Source: Anaerolineales bacterium (GTDB lineage: Bacteria > Chloroflexota > Anaerolineae > Anaerolineales > Villigracilaceae). From it: DNA of 11,053 nt. Position numbers and translations under genes: made by a program. Position 1 is the stretch's first letter. Each line of letters begins with the position of its first letter. The stretch is from assembly GCA_025938055.1 (NCBI GenBank), contig JAICQC010000120.1:1-11053 (forward strand), written 5' to 3'. The notes under the pieces are model-generated. The model searched no databases. It had not been told where the DNA came from and saw nothing but the letters and a program-made list of their open reading frames with translations. Positions 1-7,134 of the stretch are shown here, in pieces.

Positions 1-1044
1 ACCTCTTTTGTGGCGGGGACAGAGCTCGACCACTCCCACGAAATTCTCAGCGACCTTCTTGAAACGATTTATACACGGATCGAAAAACTCCTCACCATTC
101 ATAAACTGGAAGGCGATGCGGTCTTTGCCCACGCGCCCGAAGCCATCGTCGCCCGCGGAGAAACCATCCTTGAAATGGTCGAATCCACCTATCTGGCGTT
201 TCGTGACCGCCAGACCGACATCAAACGATCCACAACCTGCACCTGCCGGGCTTGCCAGAATATTCCCATCCTCGACCTTAAATTCATTCTCCATCATGGA
301 GATTATATCCTCCAGCAGGTGCGTGGAATTCGGGAGCTGGTCGGCTCGGATGTCAATCTCATCCATCGCCTGTCGAAGAACCATGTCGCTGAGGCAACGG
401 GCTGGAGAGCCTATTTAATGATCACAGAGCCCTGCCTGACTCACCTGGACCTGAAACTGGAAGGCGCGCATGAACAGATGGAATCCTATGAGCATCTGGG
501 AGAAATAAATACCTTCAATATCGATCTGCATAAGCGCTATGATGAGCTCAAGGAATCACAGCGTGTTTTCATCAGCGAGCAGGATGCTGATTTGCACTTC
601 AGTGTGGATTTTCCCACGCCTCCGCCGCTCACCTGGGAATGGCTTCATGATCCGGACCGGCGCAACCTCTGGAGCGGCGATGTCCACTGGTACCGCGGGG
701 ACCGGCCCCAGGGCCGCGCGGGGAGCGGGGCAAGCAACCATTGCGCGCACGGCAAATCGGTCAGCACCGAGGTCACCGTGGACTGGCGTCCATTCGAATA
801 TTCCACAGTCGACTCTTATGAAAACGGGAAAAAAACGTTCAGCGAGACGTTTCGGCTCGAATCCATCTCAGATGGCGGCACGCGCGTCACGAACTTTTCC
901 AAAGTTCATCTGCCTTTCGCGCGTACGATCCGCCGAGTCATCGCACGCGTGATTCTTCTTAACAAGTTCAAGTATGACCAGGCTATCCAAAAAGCTGCCA
1001 GACTCGCGGGGGAAGAATACCGCAGATCCCTAACATCCGAATGA
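1..1044 (+). CDS. DUF2652 cyclase-like protein with C-terminal SRPBCC-like domain, 5' partial
   Basis: The reading frame is open to the first base (T-S-F precedes the GTG at 10), so that GTG is probably internal and the N terminus lies outside the window. Numbering from the GTG, residues 1-140 look like DUF2652. They carry marks of the class III nucleotide cyclase fold: KLEGDAVFA (32-40, with D36 in the position of the second metal-binding Asp), LDLKFILHHG (88-97), and DVNLIHRL (114-121), where N116 and R120 keep the Asn-x3-Arg spacing of the transition-state pair. The first metal-binding Asp would be upstream of the window. A C-x-C-x2-C motif (C77, C79, C82) sits before the LKF strand. Residues about 190-340 resemble an SRPBCC/polyketide-cyclase-like ligand-binding domain. 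The stop overlaps the next start as ATGA, so the two genes are translationally coupled. DUF2652 has no established function as far as I know; cyclase activity is my inference. Confidence 0.82.
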   Translation, partial: TSFVAGTELDHSHEILSDLLETIYTRIEKLLTIHKLEGDAVFAHAPEAIVARGETILEMVESTYLAFRDRQTDIKRSTTCTCRACQNIPILDLKFILHHGDYILQQVRGIRELVGSDVNLIHRLSKNHVAEATGWRAYLMITEPCLTHLDLKLEGAHEQMESYEHLGEINTFNIDLHKRYDELKESQRVFISEQDADLHFSVDFPTPPPLTWEWLHDPDRRNLWSGDVHWYRGDRPQGRAGSGASNHCAHGKSVSTEVTVDWRPFEYSTVDSYENGKKTFSETFRLESISDGGTRVTNFSKVHLPFARTIRRVIARVILLNKFKYDQAIQKAARLAGEEYRRSLTSE

Positions 1045-4000
1045 CTCGTCTCGCGCAGGCGCTTTCCATCAGACCGGGCGAAAGCCGTATGGCTTCGCTG
1101 ATGATCGGCATCATGCTGTTCACCGCGATGGGCGCGGCGCTGGGCGGCACTGGTATCGAGGCGCTCTTCTTTGCACGATTTGGTGTGGAATACCTGCCCT
1201 ACATGTTCGTGGGACTGGGCATCACCAGCATGGTCATATCGTTCGGCACCAGCGCCGCGCTGGGAAGCATCCCGCGCCGACTGCTTTACATTGCAATTCC
1301 ACTCTTCATCGCAGCTGTGCTGGTAATGGCGCGGCTGGCGCTGCTCACCGGGCTGAGCTGGTTGTATCCTGCTTTGTGGCTGGGCAAGGAAATCCTCAAC
1401 TCGCTCACAGGCATCATGATCTGGGGCATTGCTGGCGTGGTCTGTGACACGCGTCAGGCAAAGCGGCTCTTCCCGCTCTTCAATGCCAGCCGCATTCTGG
1501 GGCAAGTCATTGGCGGGTTTGTGACAGGCGTACTGGTCAGCAGCATCGGTGTGGAAAATTTACTCCTGGTGTGGGCAGGTGCATTACTGCTTGCTTTTGT
1601 GTTCAGCCGCACCTTATTGCCCAGGCAGCCAGTGGTGACGTCTCCATTGAAGTCCAGACAAAAGCCGTCGCCGCTGATCCAGGAAATGCAGCGCGGCTAC
1701 CAATATGTGCGCGGCTCAAGACTCATGCGCTGGGTCTCGCTGGCTGCCGTCCTGTTCTCCCTCCTCTTTTTCTCCATCTCGCTGCCCTTCTCGCGGGCAG
1801 CCACCGAACAATATATCAATGAGGAAAGTCTTGCCGCGTTCCTGGGGCTCTTTAATGGGTTCAGCACTGCGGCGGCATTTTTGGCGTCGCTCTTTTTTGC
1901 CAACCGTCTCTTCGCGCGCATTGGCATCATGCTATGTATCCTCATCTTCCCGGTCATTTACCTCGTCGGGTTTGCCAGCCTGGTGCTTCTCCCGATATTT
2001 GCAGTTATCGTCTCCTTCCGTTTTACACAGATGCTTTGGCTCTCAGGAATTGCTGACCCGGCTTATCAGGCAATGTTTAATGTGGTTCCGCCAGAACGCC
2101 GTGACCAGGTTCGCGCGTTCATTGACGGAGTACCGGGGCAAGCCGGCACATTTCTTGCAGGAGCAATCCTGATCGTCGGCGAGCAAACCCTGGAACCCCA
2201 ACAACTCTATATCGTCGGATTGGCTGCTGCGGCGTTATGTACCTTTGCCATTTACCGGGCACGCGTGGGGTATAACCAGGCGCTCATCGAAGCTCTGCAT
2301 GAAGGCAACCCCCATCTTTTTTATAGTGAGGAGCAGCCGTTTGGCGGATTCAGGCAGGATGCCGCGGCGGTTCGCGCCGCGCTCGATGGACTCGATAATC
2401 CCGATCCAGTCATCCGGCGTGTCTCTGCCGAAATCCTGGGGCATCTGTCCCTCCACGAAGCAGAAGAGGGGCTAATCAACGCCGCAAACGATTCGGATGC
2501 GCTGGTGCGTGCATCCAGTGTGCGCGCCCTCGGGCAGATACAGTCGGACGCGTCACTCGACAGCATTGCAGCGGCTTTGCGCGACCCCGAGCCGGATGTC
2601 CGTTTTGAGGCGGTCGCAGCCCTTGCGCCTAGGAACAAATCCTCAGGCGATCTTGCAAGTCTCATCCATCCCCTGCTGGATGATGTCGACCCACGCGTGA
2701 GCACGCGCGCTGCCAGCGTCCTCCTGCGCATCCCGGCTCCTTTCGGTGGAGCTTCAGGCGATCAGCAGGTCATCGAACAGGCAAGGTCCTTCCTGCGCCG
2801 GACTGCCGCGCTGGGTGAACTCTCTGACCGCGAGCACGCCATTCGCGCAATGGGAGAGTGGGGCGATTCGGAAGCCTTTGCGTTCCTGGCGAACGAGCTC
2901 AAGGATCGCGACCTGCCCGTCAGAATCCACCGCGCTGTCCTTGCTTCGTTGACCGGAATTGATTCTGCCAAAGCCGTACCCCATCTGGTGAATGAACTGG
3001 CGCATAATGATCGGTCGATTCAGGAAACGGCTGCGAGCTTGCTAGGTCAGATCGGTGAGCCTGCCATCGAACCGGCACTAGTCGCTTTGCAGAATCCGGA
3101 GCAGGAGGAAGGCGCACTGATCGCCTTGCAGCATCTGCCAGCGCCCCCGGCAAAGCCCGTCGAAGAGTACGCCCGCGCAGCGGTATCCCGCGCGGTGGAG
3201 TATGACTCGCTCATGCGCGCAGTCAGGTCACAAGATGGAAATGAAGCGGTCAGACTGCTGGTCGAATGCCTGCAGAAAAAGTCCATTGAATATGGAGTCC
3301 GGGCGCTGCGCGCCATCGGTTTGCTGGGAGATCGGAGCGCGATGAGCCTCGCCATTGATATCCTGGAAATGCGCAATTCTGCCCAGCGTGCCAACGTGAT
3401 CGAGGCGTTGGAGTCGCTAAACACGCGCTGGCGGAAAATCATCCAACCCCTGATGCGCCTGTGGGAAGAAGATGCTGCCCCTGAACCCATTGGACAAGCC
3501 GATTGGCAGCGAATGGTTAGCGACCAGGATGCCTGGGTCAGGGACTGCGCTTTGTTTGCCGCTCATACACTCGGAGAGTTGAAAATGGAAAATATTGCCA
3601 CACTTTCATTAATGGAACGCATCCTGTTCTTCAAGCGAGTCCCACTCTTTGCAAACCTCTCTCCGGGAGACATCAAGCAGGTGGCGGCGATCGCCCACGA
3701 GGAATCGTACAGCGATGGCATGGTGATGACCCGCGAAGGAGATGTGGGCGACGTCATGTTCATTATTGTCGCAGGGGAGGTTCGTGTGACGTCGACCATG
3801 GGGGGAAAAGAGGTTGAGCTGGCGCGGCGCAAAGCAGGTGAATATGTCGGTGAGATGGCGCTTATCAGCCGTGAGCCGCGCAGCGCCACATTAACTTCGA
3901 TTGGAAACGTCCGCGCACTTTGCATCGACCAGAAGAGTTTTGAGTCGCTCCTGCGCGACCGCCCCGATGTGAGCCTGGCGGTCATCGAGGTGTTGTGCGA

Positions 4001-4052
4001 CCGGCTCAAAGAGGCATCCGAAAGACTGCACCGTTCCACAGCGGCTCTTTAA
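1041..4052 (+). CDS. NTT/MFS-like membrane transporter fused to HEAT repeats and a cyclic-nucleotide-binding domain
   Basis: This 1003-residue protein has three parts. Residues 1-410 are strongly hydrophobic with about 12 membrane segments. They include IRPGE near the N terminus and TRQAKRLFPLFN (137-148), both reminiscent of the ATP/ADP antiporter (NTT/TLC) branch of MFS-like carriers. Residues about 440-815 form an alpha-helical HEAT/armadillo array, with units such as VRASSVRALGQI and VRFEAVAALA. Residues about 864-985 are a Crp-type cyclic-nucleotide-binding domain whose phosphate-binding cassette G937-E938-M-A-L...P946-R947-S-A-T950 keeps the Glu and Arg that contact the ribose and cyclic phosphate in known cNMP domains. 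The ATG overlaps the upstream stop (ATGA), and the IRPGE motif lies before the next Met at 1089, so 1041 is the right start. The transported substrate cannot be read from sequence. Gating or scaffolding by a cyclic nucleotide is inferred from the fusion and the cyclase-like neighbour. Confidence 0.88.
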   Translation: MTRLAQALSIRPGESRMASLMIGIMLFTAMGAALGGTGIEALFFARFGVEYLPYMFVGLGITSMVISFGTSAALGSIPRRLLYIAIPLFIAAVLVMARLALLTGLSWLYPALWLGKEILNSLTGIMIWGIAGVVCDTRQAKRLFPLFNASRILGQVIGGFVTGVLVSSIGVENLLLVWAGALLLAFVFSRTLLPRQPVVTSPLKSRQKPSPLIQEMQRGYQYVRGSRLMRWVSLAAVLFSLLFFSISLPFSRAATEQYINEESLAAFLGLFNGFSTAAAFLASLFFANRLFARIGIMLCILIFPVIYLVGFASLVLLPIFAVIVSFRFTQMLWLSGIADPAYQAMFNVVPPERRDQVRAFIDGVPGQAGTFLAGAILIVGEQTLEPQQLYIVGLAAAALCTFAIYRARVGYNQALIEALHEGNPHLFYSEEQPFGGFRQDAAAVRAALDGLDNPDPVIRRVSAEILGHLSLHEAEEGLINAANDSDALVRASSVRALGQIQSDASLDSIAAALRDPEPDVRFEAVAALAPRNKSSGDLASLIHPLLDDVDPRVSTRAASVLLRIPAPFGGASGDQQVIEQARSFLRRTAALGELSDREHAIRAMGEWGDSEAFAFLANELKDRDLPVRIHRAVLASLTGIDSAKAVPHLVNELAHNDRSIQETAASLLGQIGEPAIEPALVALQNPEQEEGALIALQHLPAPPAKPVEEYARAAVSRAVEYDSLMRAVRSQDGNEAVRLLVECLQKKSIEYGVRALRAIGLLGDRSAMSLAIDILEMRNSAQRANVIEALESLNTRWRKIIQPLMRLWEEDAAPEPIGQADWQRMVSDQDAWVRDCALFAAHTLGELKMENIATLSLMERILFFKRVPLFANLSPGDIKQVAAIAHEESYSDGMVMTREGDVGDVMFIIVAGEVRVTSTMGGKEVELARRKAGEYVGEMALISREPRSATLTSIGNVRALCIDQKSFESLLRDRPDVSLAVIEVLCDRLKEASERLHRSTAAL

Positions 4053-4057
4053 GCGCA

Positions 4058-4085
4058 AAGACCCTCCGGCTGGAGGGTCTTAGTT
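4058..4085 (+). terminator. Rho-independent terminator after the transporter gene
   Basis: A perfect 10-bp stem (aagaccctcc at 4058-4067 with ggagggtctt at 4072-4081) closes a GGCT tetraloop. It starts six bases after the TAA and is followed by AG and TTTT (4084-4087). It sits between two convergent genes. On the opposite strand the run of T after the stem is only TTT, so bidirectional action is possible but weaker. Confidence 0.85.
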
Positions 4086-4097
4086 TTGTAAATAGAT

Positions 4098-4667
4098 TTA
4101 GCGCATGGAGGTCAACGGCACCGTCGTATCTGTTTCCTTCCAGTTCCTGAGACGGAAGCCAAGAATGACCAGCAGAATCCCGAAGAGCACCGCATATGCC
4201 GCAATCGTCCAAATGATGGCGAGACTGCCAGCCAGCGGACGAAGGAAAAGAAGCACGCCCAACCCGATCGATAACACACCGCCCAGCGCCAGGAACCATT
4301 CGTTCGTGATCTCATGGCGTAGACGGACGGCAGCCACAATCTCCAGGACGCCCGTGATGATCGCCCAGGTTGCGATCATATAGATCAGCACCACGGTCGT
4401 CAGGGCGGGGGAAAGCAGGGCAACCACCCCGGCGGCGATGCTGATCAACCCCTCCAGGAGGAAGACCCACCAGCGCGACGTCTCTTTTGTCCGCGCCAAT
4501 CCGGTGCCAACGGCAATTAGGCCGTCGACGATCGCATAGATCCCGAACATGATGAGCAGGGTCAGCCAGGTAATGCCAGGCCAGATAAAGGCTGCCAGTC
4601 CAAACAGAATCCCTAGTACACCACGCAAGACCACCAGCCACCAGTTTTGAGACAGCGTTCTAACCAT
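4098..4667 (-). CDS. HdeD-family (DUF308) membrane protein
   Basis: The 189-residue protein has six hydrophobic segments at roughly residues 9-28, 33-57, 65-86, 90-113, 121-143 and 148-171. They repeat the HdeD pattern of short helices rich in Gly, Ile and Leu ending in a Pro (for example IWPG, LLSP, FLRP), and the protein is close to the usual 180-190 residues. In E. coli, HdeD is an inner-membrane protein linked to acid resistance at high cell density; in other phyla the role is unproven. On the minus strand AAAGGTGG lies just upstream of the ATG and supplies a good ribosome-binding site. The gene follows the DUF892 gene by 39 bp on the same strand, so the two are probably co-transcribed. 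A 5-bp hairpin (CAGGG/CCCTG, 4691-4704) in the gap is too weak to be a terminator. Confidence 0.88.
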   Translation of the reverse strand: MVRTLSQNWWLVVLRGVLGILFGLAAFIWPGITWLTLLIMFGIYAIVDGLIAVGTGLARTKETSRWWVFLLEGLISIAAGVVALLSPALTTVVLIYMIATWAIITGVLEIVAAVRLRHEITNEWFLALGGVLSIGLGVLLFLRPLAGSLAIIWTIAAYAVLFGILLVILGFRLRNWKETDTTVPLTSMR

Positions 4668-4706
4668 TCTCCACCACCTTTCCAGCTAACCAGGGACCAC
4701 CCTGAT

Positions 4707-5213
4707 CTATCCACCGCCAGTGTTCATGGCAGCTTTCACATTGGCGCGGTTTTCCGCGAAGTGTGTCAATCTCTTATCGGTTTCCTTCTCTTCTTCCAGA
4801 GACTGGCTGAGAAGCTCAAAGGCTTTTACATACCCAAGTTGCTTCGCATGGGCCCGGGCGGTCCCGTACGCGGCGATCTCATAGTGTTCCACGCGCTGGG
4901 CAGCCCCGATTAACGCGGCCTGTTTTGCCTCGGATTCCATACCACTGTCGATCACTTCCTTCCCCTCTTTGATCAGTCCTTCCATGCCAGCGCAGTTTTT
5001 ACCGCTCGGGTCGATTTTCAGGTCGCGGCAGATCTCTTCGATTCGCTGCACATGAGTCCTGGTCTGCTCCAGATGTTTCTCGAACGCGGCGCGCAGGTCA
5101 TCGGAGTCAGCGGCTTGTGCCATTTTCGGTAACGCTTTGACAAGCTGAGTCTCAGCGCTGTAAATATCCTTCAATTCGTCTTCCAGCAATTGATCGAGCG
5201 AAGTATTTGTCAT
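4707..5213 (-). CDS. DUF892 / YciE-type ferritin-like protein
   Basis: The 168-residue, mostly alpha-helical protein matches the DUF892 (YciE/YciF) family: LEDELKDIYSAETQLVKALP at 10-29, a charged helix around 41-65, and AAQRVEHYEIAAYGTARAHA at 104-123 followed by LLSQSLEEEKETDKRL at 134-149. Acidic and His residues at E21, E49/H54, E109 and E142/E144 are plausible ligands of a ferritin-like di-metal site, but I assign them by pattern only. The family is stress-induced in enterobacteria and its biochemical role is not settled. GGGAG six bases before the ATG (minus strand, 5224-5220) fixes the start. The HdeD gene follows 39 bp downstream, suggesting an envelope/oxidative stress operon. An inverted repeat at 5238-5255 upstream is a candidate operator. 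Confidence 0.9.
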   Translation of the reverse strand: MTNTSLDQLLEDELKDIYSAETQLVKALPKMAQAADSDDLRAAFEKHLEQTRTHVQRIEEICRDLKIDPSGKNCAGMEGLIKEGKEVIDSGMESEAKQAALIGAAQRVEHYEIAAYGTARAHAKQLGYVKAFELLSQSLEEEKETDKRLTHFAENRANVKAAMNTGGG

Positions 5214-5284
5214 AAGAAACTCCCATCAAATCAGGATCGTTTATATACATAAACGCAGGGAATCGGTTTCAGCAAGAAACTCCC
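5214..5284 (-). repeat. Direct repeat of 11 bp (AAGAAACTCCC), two copies 60 bp apart
   Basis: AAGAAACTCCC occurs at 5214-5224 and again at 5274-5284, with partial similarity continuing for a few bases. The first copy, read on the minus strand as GGGAGTTTCTT, is the ribosome-binding site of the DUF892 gene. The second lies in the upstream leader or promoter region. It may be a local duplication; no function is evident. Confidence 0.45.
5238..5255. promoter_or_regulatory. Inverted repeat, candidate operator upstream of DUF892-hdeD
   Basis: The arms CGTTTAT and ATAAACG (7 bp, perfect) are separated by ATAC, 25 bp before the DUF892 start. On the minus strand the element contains TATAAA (5245-5240), a possible -10 box, so a protein bound here would cover the promoter. 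There is no good -35 match. Its role as an operator is inferred from position and symmetry only. Confidence 0.35.
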
Positions 5285-5316
5285 TTGAAATTCCTAACGA
5301 ATCCCCCATGTGGATG

Positions 5317-6573
5317 TTACTGTGGAACTGCAATGGGTCTCTTTCTTAAGAGTCGATCGGGTCTGAGGAACAGCAGAAAGCCGAACAATCTTAAACCCGC
5401 GCTCAACCACAATGCTCCACCAAGACCGATGTAGTCTGCCAGCCACGTGCCCAGCAATGGCGCCACAATCATGGACAGATATTGCATGGATTGTGCCAGC
5501 GCCACAAAGGTAGCGCTGTATTCCGCCGGGACCGTCTTCATCAGTTCGTCGAAAAAGACGAGATCGAGCCCTGCCTGGAACAAACCGGCGATCCCTGCAT
5601 ACAGGATGATCAGGTTGATCTGTGGAGTTGCCGCGCTGAGCGCCGGGTAAAAGGTCATCCCGAGCGTGGTTGCCAGCAGCACAAACCTTCCTCCGCGACG
5701 GCGCGAGACCCAGGGCCAGAAAAAATAACCGACCAGCATGATCAGCGTCAGTGTCATGTTCACGGTACCGATCTGCCCATCTGTGGCGCGGACCTCGCGC
5801 ACGAGGAAAAGCGGCATGATCGGCTGGCTCAACACGATGGCAGAAAAGTAGACGAAGCGCTTTATCGAAAATGACAGGAAGGCGGGGTTCTCGCGCAGCA
5901 TGGTCAGGTACGTGCTCAGGTTCTGGCGCGGCGAACGACTGGTAGGGAGCGGCGGCAGGATCTGGTCCGGAAGTTGAATCCTTCTGGAGAAATAAAAGCT
6001 AAAAAAACCGCCCAGGGACAAGACGATAAACATGACGGCATAATTCAGTGGGAACTCGATCAGGTCGATCAAACGGGTGACGATGAACGTGCCGATCACC
6101 CCTGTCAAACCAAAGATCGCCCAGCGCCGGCTCAGCAGGGCATAGCGACCTTCCGGTCCTGCCACCCCATTCATCACGACTGAAAACGCGACCGCCAGCG
6201 CGGTCTGCGGGATCGTTGCAAACGCCCAGATCGCCAGCGTAGCGATGACCACAAACTGCTCGGAGACGGCCAGAGTCAGGATGCCCGTCAGGGCATAACA
6301 CAGAATCACCAACAAGCGCGAAAGGCTGTACCACGGAACGACATTTGGGCGCGTCTGCAAAAAGCGCCCAACCACAAGTGCCAGGATCAACCCGGTGACG
6401 CCCGGCATGGAGGAGAGCAGACCAACCTGAAAGTTCGTCGCGCCCAGGCGTGTGAGGAAGACCGGCAGGAACGGCGCGGATACATTCGAGATGCTCACAC
6501 CGATCGCATCGATTTGCACGTAGCGGAAGTTCCGCTTCTGGATTTCTACTTCGGTTTCATTGGGGGTAGTCAT
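5317..6573 (-). CDS. Major facilitator superfamily transporter
   Basis: The 418-residue protein has about 12 hydrophobic segments in two halves. They are split by a hydrophilic central loop around residues 195-225 (rich in Pro, Ser and Arg: LPPLPTSRSPRQN). The first cytoplasmic loop holds VVGRFLQTRPN, a degenerate MFS motif A. The length and layout are typical of the MFS_1 group, but I recognise no substrate-specific signature, so the cargo is unknown. It is transcribed away from the GNAT gene, and the shared junction holds the palindromic -10 element at 6591-6598. Its predicted transcript would start near 6584, leaving only about 11 untranslated bases without a Shine-Dalgarno sequence. It may be co-transcribed with the DUF892 and hdeD genes, since there is no terminator-like hairpin in the 103-bp gap, but that gap may also contain their own promoter. 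Confidence 0.88.
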   Translation of the reverse strand: MTTPNETEVEIQKRNFRYVQIDAIGVSISNVSAPFLPVFLTRLGATNFQVGLLSSMPGVTGLILALVVGRFLQTRPNVVPWYSLSRLLVILCYALTGILTLAVSEQFVVIATLAIWAFATIPQTALAVAFSVVMNGVAGPEGRYALLSRRWAIFGLTGVIGTFIVTRLIDLIEFPLNYAVMFIVLSLGGFFSFYFSRRIQLPDQILPPLPTSRSPRQNLSTYLTMLRENPAFLSFSIKRFVYFSAIVLSQPIMPLFLVREVRATDGQIGTVNMTLTLIMLVGYFFWPWVSRRRGGRFVLLATTLGMTFYPALSAATPQINLIILYAGIAGLFQAGLDLVFFDELMKTVPAEYSATFVALAQSMQYLSMIVAPLLGTWLADYIGLGGALWLSAGLRLFGFLLFLRPDRLLRKRPIAVPQ

Positions 6574-6590
6574 AGCTGGAATATCAAATG

Positions 6591-6598
6591 ATTATAAT
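6591..6598. promoter_or_regulatory. Symmetric bidirectional -10 element ATTATAAT
   Basis: The 8-bp palindrome ATTATAAT contains a perfect TATAAT on the plus strand (6593-6598) and another on the minus strand (6596-6591). It lies in the junction between the divergent MFS and GNAT genes. Predicted starts are near 6605 (plus) and 6584 (minus). No convincing -35 box is seen on either strand. Confidence 0.5.
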
Positions 6599-6620
6599 AC
6601 TCGCGAAGGCACAACCTCCC

Positions 6621-7109
6621 ATGATCACGATCAGGTCTATTGAACCGCATGAGATTGGCATCGCCAAGGCCTTGATCTACCGCGTGGCACATCAGGTGTT
6701 TCATGATACGCGCCCGCTGGAAGAATCGATGGCGTACTACGAGTCGCAGGGGCAGTTACACGATATGGATGACGTTCAAAACATTTATTTCGCGAATCAT
6801 GGAATCTTTTTGGTGTTGACCGACGAGGATCGGATCATCGGTACCGGAGCCATTCACGGAATCGACGATACGGTTTGTGAATTAAAACGGCTCTGGCTGC
6901 TCTTTGAATATCACGGGCGGGGGTTGGGATACCGGATGATGCAGGAGCTGCTTTCGTTCGCTCGCCAGAAAGGGTACAAACGCATACGACTGGAAACAGA
7001 TCGCACATACCAGAGCCAGGCTTTCGCCTTCTACAAACGTCTCGGTTTTTATGAGATCCCCCGTTACAGCGATAATCAGGACGATATTGGGATGGAGATG
7101 GCGTTGTAG
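6621..7109 (+). CDS. GNAT-family N-acetyltransferase
   Basis: From the ATG at 6621 the product is 162 residues (MITIRSIEPHEIG...). It carries the GNAT acetyl-CoA-binding motif A: RLWLLFEYHGRGLGYRMM, with the RGLG pyrophosphate loop at residues 100-103 after a beta-4-like strand. This is followed by the C-terminal motif FAFYKRLGFYEI typical of the family. The acceptor substrate is not evident. An in-frame ATG at 6588 would add 11 residues. I prefer 6621 because a perfect TATAAT (6593-6598) lies inside that extension, and because the sequence after 6621 matches the usual short GNAT N terminus. GAAGG (6605-6609) is a distant ribosome-binding site for 6621. The gene converges on the nucleosidase gene with a 25-bp gap. 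Confidence 0.85.
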   Translation: MITIRSIEPHEIGIAKALIYRVAHQVFHDTRPLEESMAYYESQGQLHDMDDVQNIYFANHGIFLVLTDEDRIIGTGAIHGIDDTVCELKRLWLLFEYHGRGLGYRMMQELLSFARQKGYKRIRLETDRTYQSQAFAFYKRLGFYEIPRYSDNQDDIGMEMAL

Positions 7110-7134
7110 GTCACGTTTTCGTCATACGCATGCC

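Noticed and set aside
906..1505. Long minus-strand open frame of 199 codons opposite the DUF2652/transporter junction
   Set aside because: Low-complexity, His/Gln/Arg-rich translation with no recognisable domain; it lies fully opposite two well-supported genes.
3047..3490. Minus-strand open frames of about 130-160 codons opposite the HEAT and cNMP regions (also 2321-2731 and 3563-4039)
   Set aside because: Ser/Arg-rich shadow translations opposite a gene with strong domain evidence.
2358..3490. Possible DNA tandem repeats in the transporter gene
   Set aside because: The repetition is at the protein level (diverged HEAT units); no DNA-level tandem repeat is seen.
4691..4704. Hairpin CAGGG/CCCTG between the DUF892 and hdeD genes as a terminator
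   Set aside because: The stem is only 5 bp and is not followed by a T run; co-transcription is more likely.
7110..7134. Terminator between the convergent GNAT and nucleosidase genes
   Set aside because: The 25-bp gap holds a TTTT run but no inverted repeat to form a stem.
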